From Gemmatimonadota bacterium (lineage in GTDB: Bacteria; Gemmatimonadota; Gemmatimonadetes; Longimicrobiales; Gaopeijiaceae), in NCBI GenBank assembly GCA_022560615.1, contig JADFSR010000004.1, positions 123,978-187,977 on the forward strand: a stretch of DNA of 64,000 nucleotides. Direction: 5' to 3'. This document shows positions 9,166 to 17,366 of this stretch, piece by piece; positions within the stretch are counted from its first letter, which is position 1, and every line of letters begins with the position of its first letter. The translations under genes and the position numbers were made by a program. Below the pieces are notes generated by a model that searched no databases, was not told the DNA's origin, and saw nothing but the letters and a program-made list of their open reading frames with translations.

Positions 9166-9338
9166 GTCGCTGAACGAGGGGTAGGCCCTCGGTCACGCAT
9201 TGCGTCCCACCCCCCCGCATCCCGCAGCGCAGCCTCCTGTAGCATCCACTCCAACATCAGGGTCGCGCCGGTCGTACTGGTCTCTGACTTGGTTTCATCA
9301 ACAGGCTGGAGCAGAGCGCGATACACGTCGAGGTTCAC
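9162..9338 (-). CDS. Possible 58-residue hypothetical protein or gene 3' remnant
   Basis: On the minus strand a frame of 58 codons from GTG 9338 to TAA 9162-9164 reads like protein (NLDVYRALLQPVDE, LMLEWMLQEAALRDAGGWD). The frame stays open for about 15 further codons upstream before a stop, so this may be the 3' remnant of a longer gene. It converges on, and overlaps by a few bases, the stop of the split-barrel gene. No family recognised. Confidence 0.3.
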   Translation of the reverse strand: MNLDVYRALLQPVDETKSETSTTGATLMLEWMLQEAALRDAGGWDAMRDRGPTPRSAT

Positions 9339-9629
9339 CCCCGCCAGCCCGAAAGTCTGAGTCCGAGCTGCAACCTGACCTCGATTTCAAAATCTTGGAA
9401 AATTGCCAGAGGGGGCTAGATACGTACAGTGAACCGAGGCGTTGAAGAAAAGCTAGGCCCCGTGAAAACTCGAGCCCCGGGGTGGCCCATCCGAACGTTC
9501 TGAGTCCCCGTAGAAAGCCCGAAAGTCGCTAGGGCGCCCACAACAGGGTACTTCCAAGACACCCGTAGCGCGCTCAAGAGGCTCAGGAGCTTCCCGATAC
9601 CCCGTGGGACAACTATGCTGTCGGGGGCG
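9339..9629. other. Non-coding or decayed stretch, nothing recognised
   Basis: About 290 bases with no convincing gene. A minus-strand frame (9416-9673) contains a protein-like stretch (ALATFGLSTGTQNVRMGHPG) but has no family match I know and no good start. Base composition is less GC-rich than neighbouring genes. Confidence 0.4.
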
Positions 9630-10109
9630 CTAAAGGGGCTGGCTACCGAAGGCACCCCAAGTCGGGCCGACAAAGAGTCTGACGATCCGGACCGCTTGGT
9701 CGGGCCACGGGATCAACACATCGACGGCAGTGGTCGCGCCTATGTGTGAGAGGCTCTTGATTACATCGCCTTTCGAGCCTCCCCACCGCTGGCTGAGCGC
9801 GTCGAGCGTGGTGTGTATGGTGCCCTCGATCGAGATCTCGAACATGCGGACAACGGCCTCGACGTAGTCCACATCGCTGCAGGGCTGGTCTGGTCTCCCT
9901 CTGGGGTCCTGTCGATCGATGGACCTGAGTCGAGGTCGGGCCGGGAGATGTCGTCCTTCGTGATCGCTACCCACTCGGCTGGTCCGTGCATAATCACTCA
10001 GGAATCGGCCATTGGGGGTGCCCAAAGCAACATAATTCAGCTTCTGCAAACCTGTTTTTTCGACCCTAGGGCCCTGAATCCCTTGGGCTTCCAAGGACTT
10101 GGCGGTCAT
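9630..10109 (-). CDS. Uncertain hypothetical protein, possibly frameshifted
   Basis: A 159-codon minus-strand frame. The last third reads like a folded protein (DVDYVEAVVRMFEISIEGTI, WGGSKGDVIKSLSHIG). The middle (from about 9997 to 9880) looks more protein-like in another frame (HGPAEWVAITKDDISRPDL), which suggests two compensating frameshifts in a decayed gene. Its ATG overlaps the stop of another short minus-strand frame (10106-10300), so this could be a decayed two-gene unit. No family recognised; low confidence that it is expressed. Confidence 0.3.
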   Translation of the reverse strand: MTAKSLEAQGIQGPRVEKTGLQKLNYVALGTPNGRFLSDYARTSRVGSDHEGRHLPARPRLRSIDRQDPRGRPDQPCSDVDYVEAVVRMFEISIEGTIHTTLDALSQRWGGSKGDVIKSLSHIGATTAVDVLIPWPDQAVRIVRLFVGPTWGAFGSQPL

Positions 10110-10417
10110 CGGCGTGGTCCTGGCTCTTTATGCATCGCGATCATACGCTGGGAGCGTGCATATCCATGCGGTGCCCTCGACCCCAAAAAGTTGCAAGGGC
10201 TTGCCATTTCCCTCACGCGCGTGGGGGTCTCTACCGGCGCAGAAAACCCGTCGATCGTGAAGTAGGCGGTGGCTCCGCTGAGTGGAGGTCTCCCGAACAC
10301 TCCGAGGCTCTAGATAGATAGCCGTCGGTAACTCGGCGGGACCCTCCAGGAACCCTCGGGCTCTGCAGCAGGTTTGCAAGATTGGCGGGTAGAGATAACA
10401 AGGGAGGGACATCGGAG
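10110..10417. other. Upstream stretch before the DUF3179 gene, nothing firm
   Basis: Contains only a 64-codon minus-strand frame (10106-10300) of unknown nature and, near the right end, the ribosome-binding site of the DUF3179 gene (AGGGAGGG at 10401-10408). No promoter or terminator that I can defend. Confidence 0.4.
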
Positions 10418-11515
10418 GTGAGAGCGTTGACTCGAATCACACAACTGTTCGCACTCACTGCGTTGGTCGCCGGGTGCGGCCCGGAGGTCGGCGGCACGGG
10501 CGTCCTGGTCGACGCCTCGAACGGGGTCTTCTGCAACGTTTCTACCGATGAGCTCGCCTCCGTCCTGGGTCCCGACGGCATCATTTCCCTCCAGGACCCG
10601 CCGTTCATCCCTGCCGATCACGCCGATGCCTCTTACGTGGCGGACAACGAGCGCGTCGTCGGATTCATCCTCGAGGGCGAGCCTCTAGCGATCCCGCTCA
10701 ACGTCTTGCGCTTTCACGAGGTCGTAAATCTAACCCGAGCAACCGTCAGCCTCGCTGTGACGTTCTGTCCCCTGACGGGTTCGTCGCTCGTCTTCGACCG
10801 TTCTGGTCTCGGGGGCGTCGAAATGGGCGTCAGTGGACTCCTACATTTCAACAACCTGGTGATGTACGATCGAGCAGAACCCGCGTCGTTCTTCACTCAG
10901 ATGAGGGGCGGAGCCGCCACGTGTGGGCCGAGCGCCCGAACCGGCGCATCCCTCTCGGTGGTCCCCTCGGTGGAGATCCGGTGGGACGCGTGGAAGCGCC
11001 TGCATCCAAACACGGTCGTCGTCTCTCAGGATACCGGTGACTTCAGCTTCGGCAGCTACGAGGTGAACATCCACGCGGACTACGAGAGGATCGACAACCC
11101 GTTCCTGCTGATCCCGTTTCCGATCGATCCCCGGCTCCCCCCGAAGGAGCGCGTTCTGGGGGTCCCGATTGGGGGAGACGGTGGCCTCGCTTTCCCATTC
11201 GAAGAGCTGCGGCGTCAGGAACGGCAGGCGGTCTCGGCGCTCAACGGCTCCGGCGTCGTTTTCTGGGACAGATCCGCCGACGCTGCCATGGCGTTTTCGA
11301 CCCAGGTCGATGGGCAGGAGCTCTCCTTCGCGACGACCGCGAACGGTTTCGTCGACGTGGAGACGGGCTCGGACTGGAGGTTCGACGGCCTCGCGACCTC
11401 GGGCGCCCTCGCTGGCCGACGCCTCGAGCAGATCACCGGCGCCTTCGTCTCGTTCTGGTTCGCGTGGGCGGCGTTCTTCCCCGAGACCGTCGTCTGGGAC
11501 GGTTCGGGGGGCTGA
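10418..11515 (+). CDS. DUF3179 domain-containing lipoprotein
   Basis: 365 residues from GTG 10418. This start was chosen because AGGGAGGG lies 9 bases upstream and it places a lipoprotein signal (hydrophobic core then LVAGC, lipidated Cys at about residue 20) at the N-terminus; an earlier in-frame TTG at 10382 would bury it. The body is a DUF3179 protein: 'FHEVVNLTRATVSLAVTFCPLTGS' segments (the family's HEVVN...VTYCPLC block, here with the second Cys replaced), 'FDRSG' and 'LHFNNLVMYDR'. Family members are exported and of unknown biochemical role. It stands alone between decayed regions, with no operon partner. Confidence 0.85.
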   Translation: MRALTRITQLFALTALVAGCGPEVGGTGVLVDASNGVFCNVSTDELASVLGPDGIISLQDPPFIPADHADASYVADNERVVGFILEGEPLAIPLNVLRFHEVVNLTRATVSLAVTFCPLTGSSLVFDRSGLGGVEMGVSGLLHFNNLVMYDRAEPASFFTQMRGGAATCGPSARTGASLSVVPSVEIRWDAWKRLHPNTVVVSQDTGDFSFGSYEVNIHADYERIDNPFLLIPFPIDPRLPPKERVLGVPIGGDGGLAFPFEELRRQERQAVSALNGSGVVFWDRSADAAMAFSTQVDGQELSFATTANGFVDVETGSDWRFDGLATSGALAGRRLEQITGAFVSFWFAWAAFFPETVVWDGSGG

Positions 11516-11606
11516 GAGGGCCGCTGCTGCTGGACGCCACCGGGCTCGAAGATCACCGCCCCGTGTGCCGTCCAATCAAACTCGTCGGGCAACGCCTGAT
11601 CAGTCC

Positions 11607-11978
11607 TCAGGCAACAGCCGGATATTGCCACTGGAACAGGCCGCGGTGCGGTCCGTACGTTTTGAGCCACACCCGCACGGAGCCGTCCGAGAACCGCACT
11701 CGTATGTCATGAACGGCCCCAATGAGCATTACAAGATCCTCGACGACATCAGGGACGGGCTCCTCGAACACTGCTGACAGCTCGTCAAGCGAGGTCGCTA
11801 GGAACCCCGCCACGGATTTCCACCCGAGCAAGTCGTAAAAGCTCCTCGGCGTGAGGTCGTAGCGTCTATCCGGATCGCGATGCGTCACTTCGCCGCGCTC
11901 CTCTTCTTCGATCGCGAGCTGGAGGAAGTGTTCCCAGGTCGGCGTCTCCCAGCCTTCGCTGTCGAGCGGGAGCAACAT
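11607..11978 (-). CDS. Hypothetical protein of 123 residues
   Basis: A minus-strand protein with no signal peptide or membrane helix, fairly acidic, with regular helix/strand-like composition (EHFLQLAIEEEERGEVTHRD, SFYDLLGWKSVAGFLA) and an aromatic C-terminal strand (VRVWLKTYGPHRGLFQW). Its ATG follows the stop of the broken gene at 11985-12400 by six bases, so the two were probably an operon. No family recognised. Composition differs from the housekeeping genes and suggests accessory origin. An immunity or small regulatory role would be a guess. Confidence 0.55.
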   Translation of the reverse strand: MLLPLDSEGWETPTWEHFLQLAIEEEERGEVTHRDPDRRYDLTPRSFYDLLGWKSVAGFLATSLDELSAVFEEPVPDVVEDLVMLIGAVHDIRVRFSDGSVRVWLKTYGPHRGLFQWQYPAVA

Positions 11979-11984
11979 CTTACG

Positions 11985-12400
11985 CTACTCCGCGTCATCC
12001 ACGATCACGACCGTGATGTTCGAGTCCCGCTCAGTGCGAGACCCCCAATGTTCTGGGTCGATCGAAGCCAAGAGCGCGCGCAGGAAGCTGCTGTCCTCAC
12101 GCACGCGTCGATCCTTCAGGTTGCCCTCGGCGTCGTAGAGCAAGTCCTCGAAACCGTGGAGCGCTTTGTGTTCGGCCACCGGCTGCTTGGGCCGCCTTGC
12201 TGACCTGCCCGATCGCGATGAAGTAGCGTAGACAAGGCTCTGGCGAGCGGGGACTTCACTTCTGCGATGTCTTGTTCCTCGTTAGGAGCCAGCTCGCGTA
12301 CGGTTCCCTCCCAGGCAGCAAGCGTCATGGGCTGACGGTCCGGAAGGGGCGCTGTCCCGTTCGCGCCTCCGTCGACCACCGCGAGCTCGTGCTCCTTCAT
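11985..12400 (-). pseudogene. Frameshifted hypothetical gene (three frames)
   Basis: Protein-like sequence passes through three minus-strand frames. From ATG 12400 one frame reads acidic '[12 protein letters not shown]' through 'EEQDIAEVKSPLARALSTLL'. The next stretch (about 12240-12190) reads best in a second frame as 'FIAIGQVSKAAQAAG'. The end reads in a third as 'HKALHGFEDLLYDAEGNLKD' through 'ITVVIVDDAE', stopping at 11985. The pieces join in order without overlap, which fits one ancestral gene of about 135 codons with two frameshifts rather than separate small genes. No family recognised. It lies immediately upstream of the 123-residue protein gene on the same strand. Confidence 0.45.
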
Positions 12401-12573
12401 TTACCTGCTCCTCTAGATCGGAATCGAATTCTGAGATCTGCTCGCAATTGTACTCGCAACAAGAGGGTTGTTTGTGGCTATTTCGGTCGGAGAGGGGGGT
12501 GCAGCCTGCCCGCGCCGTCCTTAGATTGTCCACGTTCCTATTGCAAGAACCACCTAGCGGGAGTGCCAAGGCG

Positions 12574-13575
12574 ATGCCCGAAAGTCACGTGGTCACGATC
12601 TCCCGCTTCGTGATCGACCAGGAACGGCTGGTCCCGGAGGCGACCGGGGCGTTTACCAGCCTACTGCACGACATCGCGCTCGCCGCCAAGGTGATCGCGC
12701 GCGAGGTGAACAGGGCCGGGCTGGTCGACATCCTCGGCGGGGCCGGCACGGAGAACGTGCACGGCGAGAGCGTGCAGAAGCTCGACGAGTTCGCGAACCG
12801 TGTGATGTATCGGGCGCTCGATCACACCGGGCTCGTCGCGTGCATGGCCTCGGAAGAAAACGAGACCTACATCCCGATCCCGGAAAAATTCCCCGCCGGG
12901 GACTACGTCGTGATCTTCGACCCGTTGGACGGGTCGTCCAATATCGACGTGAACGTGTCGATCGGGACCATCTTCAGTATCCACCGGAAGATCACGTCCG
13001 GGGAGCGGGGCACGCTGGAGGACTGTCTCCAGCCCGGCTCTCGACAGGTTGCCGCCGGATACGTGCTCTACGGCTCTTCGACCATGCTGGTTTACACTAC
13101 GGGTGCCGGCGTGCACGGCTTCACGCTCGATCCCTCGATCGGCGAGTTCCTGCTCAGCCATCCCCAGATGCGTTTTCCGGATCCGCCGCGCAAGGTCTAT
13201 TCGGTGAACGAGGCGTACTTCGACCGTTGGTCCAGGGGTCAGCAACGCCTCATCAGCCACCTGAAGAACGACGGTCGTTTCGGTTCGCGGTACATCGGGT
13301 CGTTCGTGGCGGACTTCCACCGTACGCTCCTCCAGGGTGGGATCTTCATGTACCCCTCTGAACGTGAGAAGCCGGCCGGGAAGCTACGGTTGCTGTACGA
13401 GGCTGCCCCGATCGCCATGATTGCCGAGCAGGCCGGGGGCCGCGCCAGCACCGGGCTGCAGGACCTGTCCGAGGTCGTTCCGGAGTCGCTTCACCAACGA
13501 ACACCGGTCTACGTCGGTTCCGCTGACCTCATCGACTTGGCAGAAGACTTCTTACGGGGAGCCTCAGAAATCTGA
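12574..13575 (+). CDS. fbp: Fructose-1,6-bisphosphatase class 1
   Basis: 333 residues; dephosphorylates fructose-1,6-bisphosphate in gluconeogenesis. The metal/substrate motif DPLDGSSN is at residues 116-123, with the metal-ligand Glu in SEEN near residue 95 and the C-terminal '[15 protein letters not shown]' block. The ATG at 12574 was preferred over in-frame upstream starts because family homology begins about ten residues later and a GGGAG lies about 12 bases upstream. The gene is monocistronic: about 170 bases separate it from the next gene and the upstream region is decayed accessory DNA. Confidence 0.94.
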   Translation: MPESHVVTISRFVIDQERLVPEATGAFTSLLHDIALAAKVIAREVNRAGLVDILGGAGTENVHGESVQKLDEFANRVMYRALDHTGLVACMASEENETYIPIPEKFPAGDYVVIFDPLDGSSNIDVNVSIGTIFSIHRKITSGERGTLEDCLQPGSRQVAAGYVLYGSSTMLVYTTGAGVHGFTLDPSIGEFLLSHPQMRFPDPPRKVYSVNEAYFDRWSRGQQRLISHLKNDGRFGSRYIGSFVADFHRTLLQGGIFMYPSEREKPAGKLRLLYEAAPIAMIAEQAGGRASTGLQDLSEVVPESLHQRTPVYVGSADLIDLAEDFLRGASEI

Positions 13576-13659
13576 GGGTTGCCCGTTTTCTGGGGTGTCC
13601 CAGAATACTGACGAGACGTTAACTAGTTGCCGTACGGTGACTTAGGTGTATGGGCGAAG

Positions 13660-13674
13660 TGGCACGCCCTTTGC
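13660..13674 (+). promoter_or_regulatory. Consensus sigma-54 (-24/-12) promoter
   Basis: TGGCACGCCCTTTGC matches the sigma-54 consensus TGGCACG-N4-TTGC at every defined base, with correct GG-to-GC spacing, and is followed by T. It lies 70 bases before the ATG of the large lipoprotein gene, placing transcription start near 13686. An enhancer-binding regulator would be required; none is in the window. Confidence 0.75.
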
Positions 13675-13743
13675 TCATAAGCCCTTCGGTTCCATGTGCC
13701 CGATCTGGGCACCTCATCCATTCCTCGACGGAATAAGCTGACA

Positions 13744-16700
13744 ATGAAGCGTTTCAAGTACTTGACCCTCGTAGCGCTCGTAGCAGTCGCTGCTTGTGAC
13801 GAGGGAGTCGACCCAATCGTCCCTCCGGTCACAGGCACGATCGCGGGCGTGGTCACGATTGAGGCTGTTGCTGCTGTTGGTGTCGCGGTGACGCTGTCGT
13901 CCGGTCCTACCGCGACAACAGACGCCGCCGGCGCCTACCAGTTTGATGGCGTTCCGGTCGGTTCGTACACGGTAACCATCAGTGGCTTCGCCTCCGATGC
14001 GACGTTCACGGCCACGCTCAAGGCCGCGACGATCTCGTCCTCTGGTCAGGTGGTGACTGCCAACTTCGACGGTTCGTACGTCCGGACCTCGGCCATCATC
14101 GGCGCTGTGTCGGTGGGTAGCGCCCCCCTCGCGGGCGTGTCCATTGCGATCGGCGGTATGTCTTCCGCTGCAACGGCGACGGACCAATTGGGTCAGTATT
14201 CCTTCAGCGGTCTCCGCGCCGGGAGCTACACCGTCGAGATGACGAACCCGAGCACGGCCTCGTATATCTTCGGGTCGACGTCCGCGAGCGTAACGCTCGC
14301 CACGGGCGCTTCCGAGGTGGTGACCTTCGAGGGTTCGCTCGTAACGACCGCCTCGATCAGCGGTGCGCTGTTCATCGACGAGTTCTCCAAGGACAGCGTT
14401 CTCAACACGGGGCTCGAAGAGAACCTCACCATCGCGGGCGTGCCTATCTCGCTCGAGGGCATCTTGGTCCTCGACACGATGACGGTTCTGACCGACGCGA
14501 CGGGTAGCTTCACATTCCCGGACCTCGCCGAGGGCTCGTACCACATTACGATCGGCAGCTTGGCGAACGTGCCGGGCATGGTGGCATTCTCGGGCATGAC
14601 CCAGTTGACCACGACGGTTGGCCCGGGTGAGCATGGCACGGCGAACTTCCCGTTCAGCATCATCACGCAGACGATCAACGTCGGAGCGTTTCTCGGAACC
14701 GACCTCGACGTAGCGTCGAAGCCGGGGCCAGCGATCAGCCCGATCAAGAGCTGGTCGATCAGGTTGTTCGATACTCAGGCCCATGCGGCGGCCTACGTGG
14801 CGACCGGGGCCACGGCCGGGAAGTTGACGAGCAAAGCCGTCAAGACCAATTCGGCTGGCATGTCTACGTTCCGATTCGCCCGCTCAAAAGATTTGAGCCC
14901 GGACTCGTCCAAGGTCGACCACCTCGTGTTCGCTGCCAGCCGGGGTGCCCCGAGCGGTACGTACGCGGAGAACGGCGAGACGATCATCGAGATCCAGTAT
15001 CCGACGACGGACTCCTCGACCACGGCGGTGGACGAGTTCGACGCGCTGTACAACGCGCTCACGATCGCTTTCAACGCCGAGGAGATCGACGGCGACGCCC
15101 TGCCCGGGTGGCAGACTGTTCTGCGGGCCAATAAGGACACGTTGGTGGGCCCAGTGATGTCGGGCGCGACGGACGCAGTGGGTTGGTCCTACTTCGACCT
15201 CACGGTGGCGAACTTGGCGGCGACCACGAATGGTGCGCTGCCTGACACGCTCTGGATGCGCCTTTCGACCACCCAGGCCGCTGCCAACGGGCACGGCTTC
15301 ATTCAGACGGCGACCGACAGAGAAGGGTCGGTTAAGGGTGGCCAGGTCAGGTTCATCTGGGATGGTACAAATCTTCCCAACGACACCATCTGGGTGGGCA
15401 CCCAACGCGTCAAGTACACCGACGTCGACGTACTCTTCGGCATACACCAAGAGCAGGACGACTCGACGGACGTCGCGACGTTCACGAAGGGGGATGGGAC
15501 CACCGGGGTCAGCGTTCTCCGGTTCCAGCTGTACAATATCAGCTCGAAGGGGAAGGCCACGACGTTCGGCGGCAGCTTGGCGCCGGGCCCGGGTGCTCCG
15601 TTCAAGGCGTGGGAGCGTCCGTACTTCAACATCACCGTGGACACAGCGGCGACGACGGGCGGCGGCCGCCTCGACATGTTGTATCGGATCCGTGCCACTT
15701 CGACGGATCCCCGCGTGGACATCTTGAACGACACCCTGGTCGACTTCACGCTCGACGGTGGCGACCAGGTCGATACGATCGCTCCGCTCAGGGGTAGCGG
15801 TGGCGTCTCGACGTTCGCTACGAAGGCGAACAACACCTCGATCTCGGGCACGATCCTTTCGGTCGACGGCGTTACGCCAATAGACAAGAAAACCCTGGTT
15901 ACGATCCAGGCCACGTCCGACAACATTCAGCCGAACAAGCGCGGCACCGACAGCATCCTCGTGAAGACCGCCACGGATGGCACCTGGGCGCTGACTGGCA
16001 TGCGCGAGGGCCCGTACACCGTCTCCGTCGAGGACGACACGGGCAAGTGGGAGTACATGGTGACGCTGCAGGACACGACGCAGAAGGCGAATACGGGTGC
16101 CAAGACCGTGCCCGTCGCAGGTAAGGTCGGCAGCGAGGACGAGAACACCGACGCGCATACCGCTACGCGTGACAACCAGGGGTGGGGCGGAACGTCCGTG
16201 GTCAACTTCGCGCCGCACTACATGGCCACGAAGATCGAGGGCCTCGTCGTGAACGACCGCGACAGCGACTTCAACACGGTCGATGCGGCTGAAGCGCTCG
16301 CGGGTGTCGTGATCACGCTGACCGACGACGCGGACGCCGACGGAAAGATCGACAGCGGCGAGACTCAGGTGACTACCACGACCGACGCGGACGGTGCCTA
16401 CAGCTTTACGGGCCTCAAGGAGGACAACTACATCATCTCGGCCGATCCGAACGGCTTGGCGGGCGTGACCGTTCTCCGCTCGCTCGACAGCAGTGGCGAT
16501 CCGCTTGCAAAGACGTCCATGCTGACCACAGCGGCCAAAGGCGCAGGCGCCACAAAGAACCAGACCGCAACCAGGCAGGTCGGGAACACCGATCCGCTGG
16601 CTCAGCTGGATGAGCTGCCGCGCTGGGATTACGCGTTGAACGTGGCTGCCGACGATCTTGGCAACAACGGCGCTGGTCCCAATAGCGTGAACGCGGCATC

Positions 16701-17064
16701 CACGATCACGCCGACGCACTTCCTCCACCTGTTCGCAAATGGCACGTTGACTGGTAGTGTCGTCGACGGTGACGGCGACGGGCAGGTTGTTACCGTCTTT
16801 CTCAGGCAGTGCGCCACTGCTGTTGGATTTCCAGTAGGCCCGACTCCACCTTTTGCCGGTACATGCACCACCACTTGGGCTGATGCTAAGTTCAGCAGAC
16901 AGGTGAACACCGACGCGAGTGGCAACTACACGTTCATCAGCCTGCCTGAAGGCGTGTACGATGTCACCACGTCGGGAGCCGAAACCTCGCCGGCGGGTGG
17001 CTTCTTTCTGGTCAGGTTGAGGGGCGACCAAGATCAGGCGATTGTAAACTTCATCATTTCGTGA
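13744..17064 (+). CDS. Giant multidomain surface lipoprotein with carboxypeptidase-regulatory-like repeats
   Basis: 1106 residues from ATG 13744, chosen because it gives a canonical lipoprotein signal (basic MKRFK, hydrophobic core, VAVAAC with Cys at about 18). After it come repeated beta-sandwich modules of the CarboxypepD_reg/SdrB type, recognised by 'DAAGAYQFDGVPVGSYTV', 'LGQYSFSGLRAGSYTVEM' and 'DATGSFTFPDLAEGSYHI' (residues about 35-290). A long Asp/Thr-rich central region follows. Late modules include one with an SdrD-like 'DADADGKIDSGE' metal-binding-type loop and 'DADGAYSFTGLKEDNYII' (about 830-905), and a final 'DASGNYTFISLPEGVYDV' module at the end. Probably displayed on the outer membrane; role in adhesion, polymer handling or matrix is inferred only. 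Preceded by a sigma-54 promoter and followed by a strong terminator, so transcribed alone. Confidence 0.85.
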   Translation: MKRFKYLTLVALVAVAACDEGVDPIVPPVTGTIAGVVTIEAVAAVGVAVTLSSGPTATTDAAGAYQFDGVPVGSYTVTISGFASDATFTATLKAATISSSGQVVTANFDGSYVRTSAIIGAVSVGSAPLAGVSIAIGGMSSAATATDQLGQYSFSGLRAGSYTVEMTNPSTASYIFGSTSASVTLATGASEVVTFEGSLVTTASISGALFIDEFSKDSVLNTGLEENLTIAGVPISLEGILVLDTMTVLTDATGSFTFPDLAEGSYHITIGSLANVPGMVAFSGMTQLTTTVGPGEHGTANFPFSIITQTINVGAFLGTDLDVASKPGPAISPIKSWSIRLFDTQAHAAAYVATGATAGKLTSKAVKTNSAGMSTFRFARSKDLSPDSSKVDHLVFAASRGAPSGTYAENGETIIEIQYPTTDSSTTAVDEFDALYNALTIAFNAEEIDGDALPGWQTVLRANKDTLVGPVMSGATDAVGWSYFDLTVANLAATTNGALPDTLWMRLSTTQAAANGHGFIQTATDREGSVKGGQVRFIWDGTNLPNDTIWVGTQRVKYTDVDVLFGIHQEQDDSTDVATFTKGDGTTGVSVLRFQLYNISSKGKATTFGGSLAPGPGAPFKAWERPYFNITVDTAATTGGGRLDMLYRIRATSTDPRVDILNDTLVDFTLDGGDQVDTIAPLRGSGGVSTFATKANNTSISGTILSVDGVTPIDKKTLVTIQATSDNIQPNKRGTDSILVKTATDGTWALTGMREGPYTVSVEDDTGKWEYMVTLQDTTQKANTGAKTVPVAGKVGSEDENTDAHTATRDNQGWGGTSVVNFAPHYMATKIEGLVVNDRDSDFNTVDAAEALAGVVITLTDDADADGKIDSGETQVTTTTDADGAYSFTGLKEDNYIISADPNGLAGVTVLRSLDSSGDPLAKTSMLTTAAKGAGATKNQTATRQVGNTDPLAQLDELPRWDYALNVAADDLGNNGAGPNSVNAASTITPTHFLHLFANGTLTGSVVDGDGDGQVVTVFLRQCATAVGFPVGPTPPFAGTCTTTWADAKFSRQVNTDASGNYTFISLPEGVYDVTTSGAETSPAGGFFLVRLRGDQDQAIVNFIIS

Positions 17065-17101
17065 TCTTGCCCTAGCTCAGTAGTACCTGAGCGAATCAGG
17101 A

Positions 17102-17133
17102 CGCCCCCGTCGGACTTCGGTCCGGCGGGGGCG
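17102..17133 (+). terminator. Strong hairpin terminator after the lipoprotein gene
   Basis: A near-perfect 14-bp GC-rich stem closed by a TTCG tetraloop, starting about 38 bases after the lipoprotein stop. It lacks a long T-run, as is common in GC-rich genomes. Confidence 0.75.
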
Positions 17134-17168
17134 ATTCGCGTTCGGGGAGCCTGCGGGGCTTCAAGTGT

Positions 17169-17333
17169 GGGGCCCCGGGCGGGGGGCGCGCTCCCCGGGG
17201 TATCGACGCGCGCTCCCCCAAAACTCACCTGCCGCAAGAGGCCCCGCGTCGCGTCGCTAAGCGAGCCCCCCAAGCAACAGGACCGCAAAACGGCGAGCGG
17301 CCCCGGGGAGCGCGCCCCCCGCACGGGGGCCCC
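17169..17333. repeat. 165-bp region bounded by 32-33 bp GC-rich inverted repeats
   Basis: The left arm 17169-17200 and the right arm 17301-17333 are inverted copies, differing by one base change and one indel. They share a perfect 22-bp core at 17179-17200 and 17301-17322, whose sequence contains GGGGGGCGCGCTCCCC. About 100 bases between them carry no gene. It fills the gap between the lipoprotein gene terminator and the 3' end of add. It could be a miniature element or a very stable bidirectional transcription barrier. Confidence 0.7.
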
Positions 17334-17366
17334 ATGCCTTCGTTGCTTGTTTCACCTGGGGCCGCT

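Noticed and set aside
14884..17031. Long minus-strand frame of 715 codons antisense to the lipoprotein gene
   Set aside because: It is an Arg/Val/Gly-rich shadow of a GC-rich gene with no recognisable protein pattern; the plus strand has a signal, repeats, promoter and terminator.
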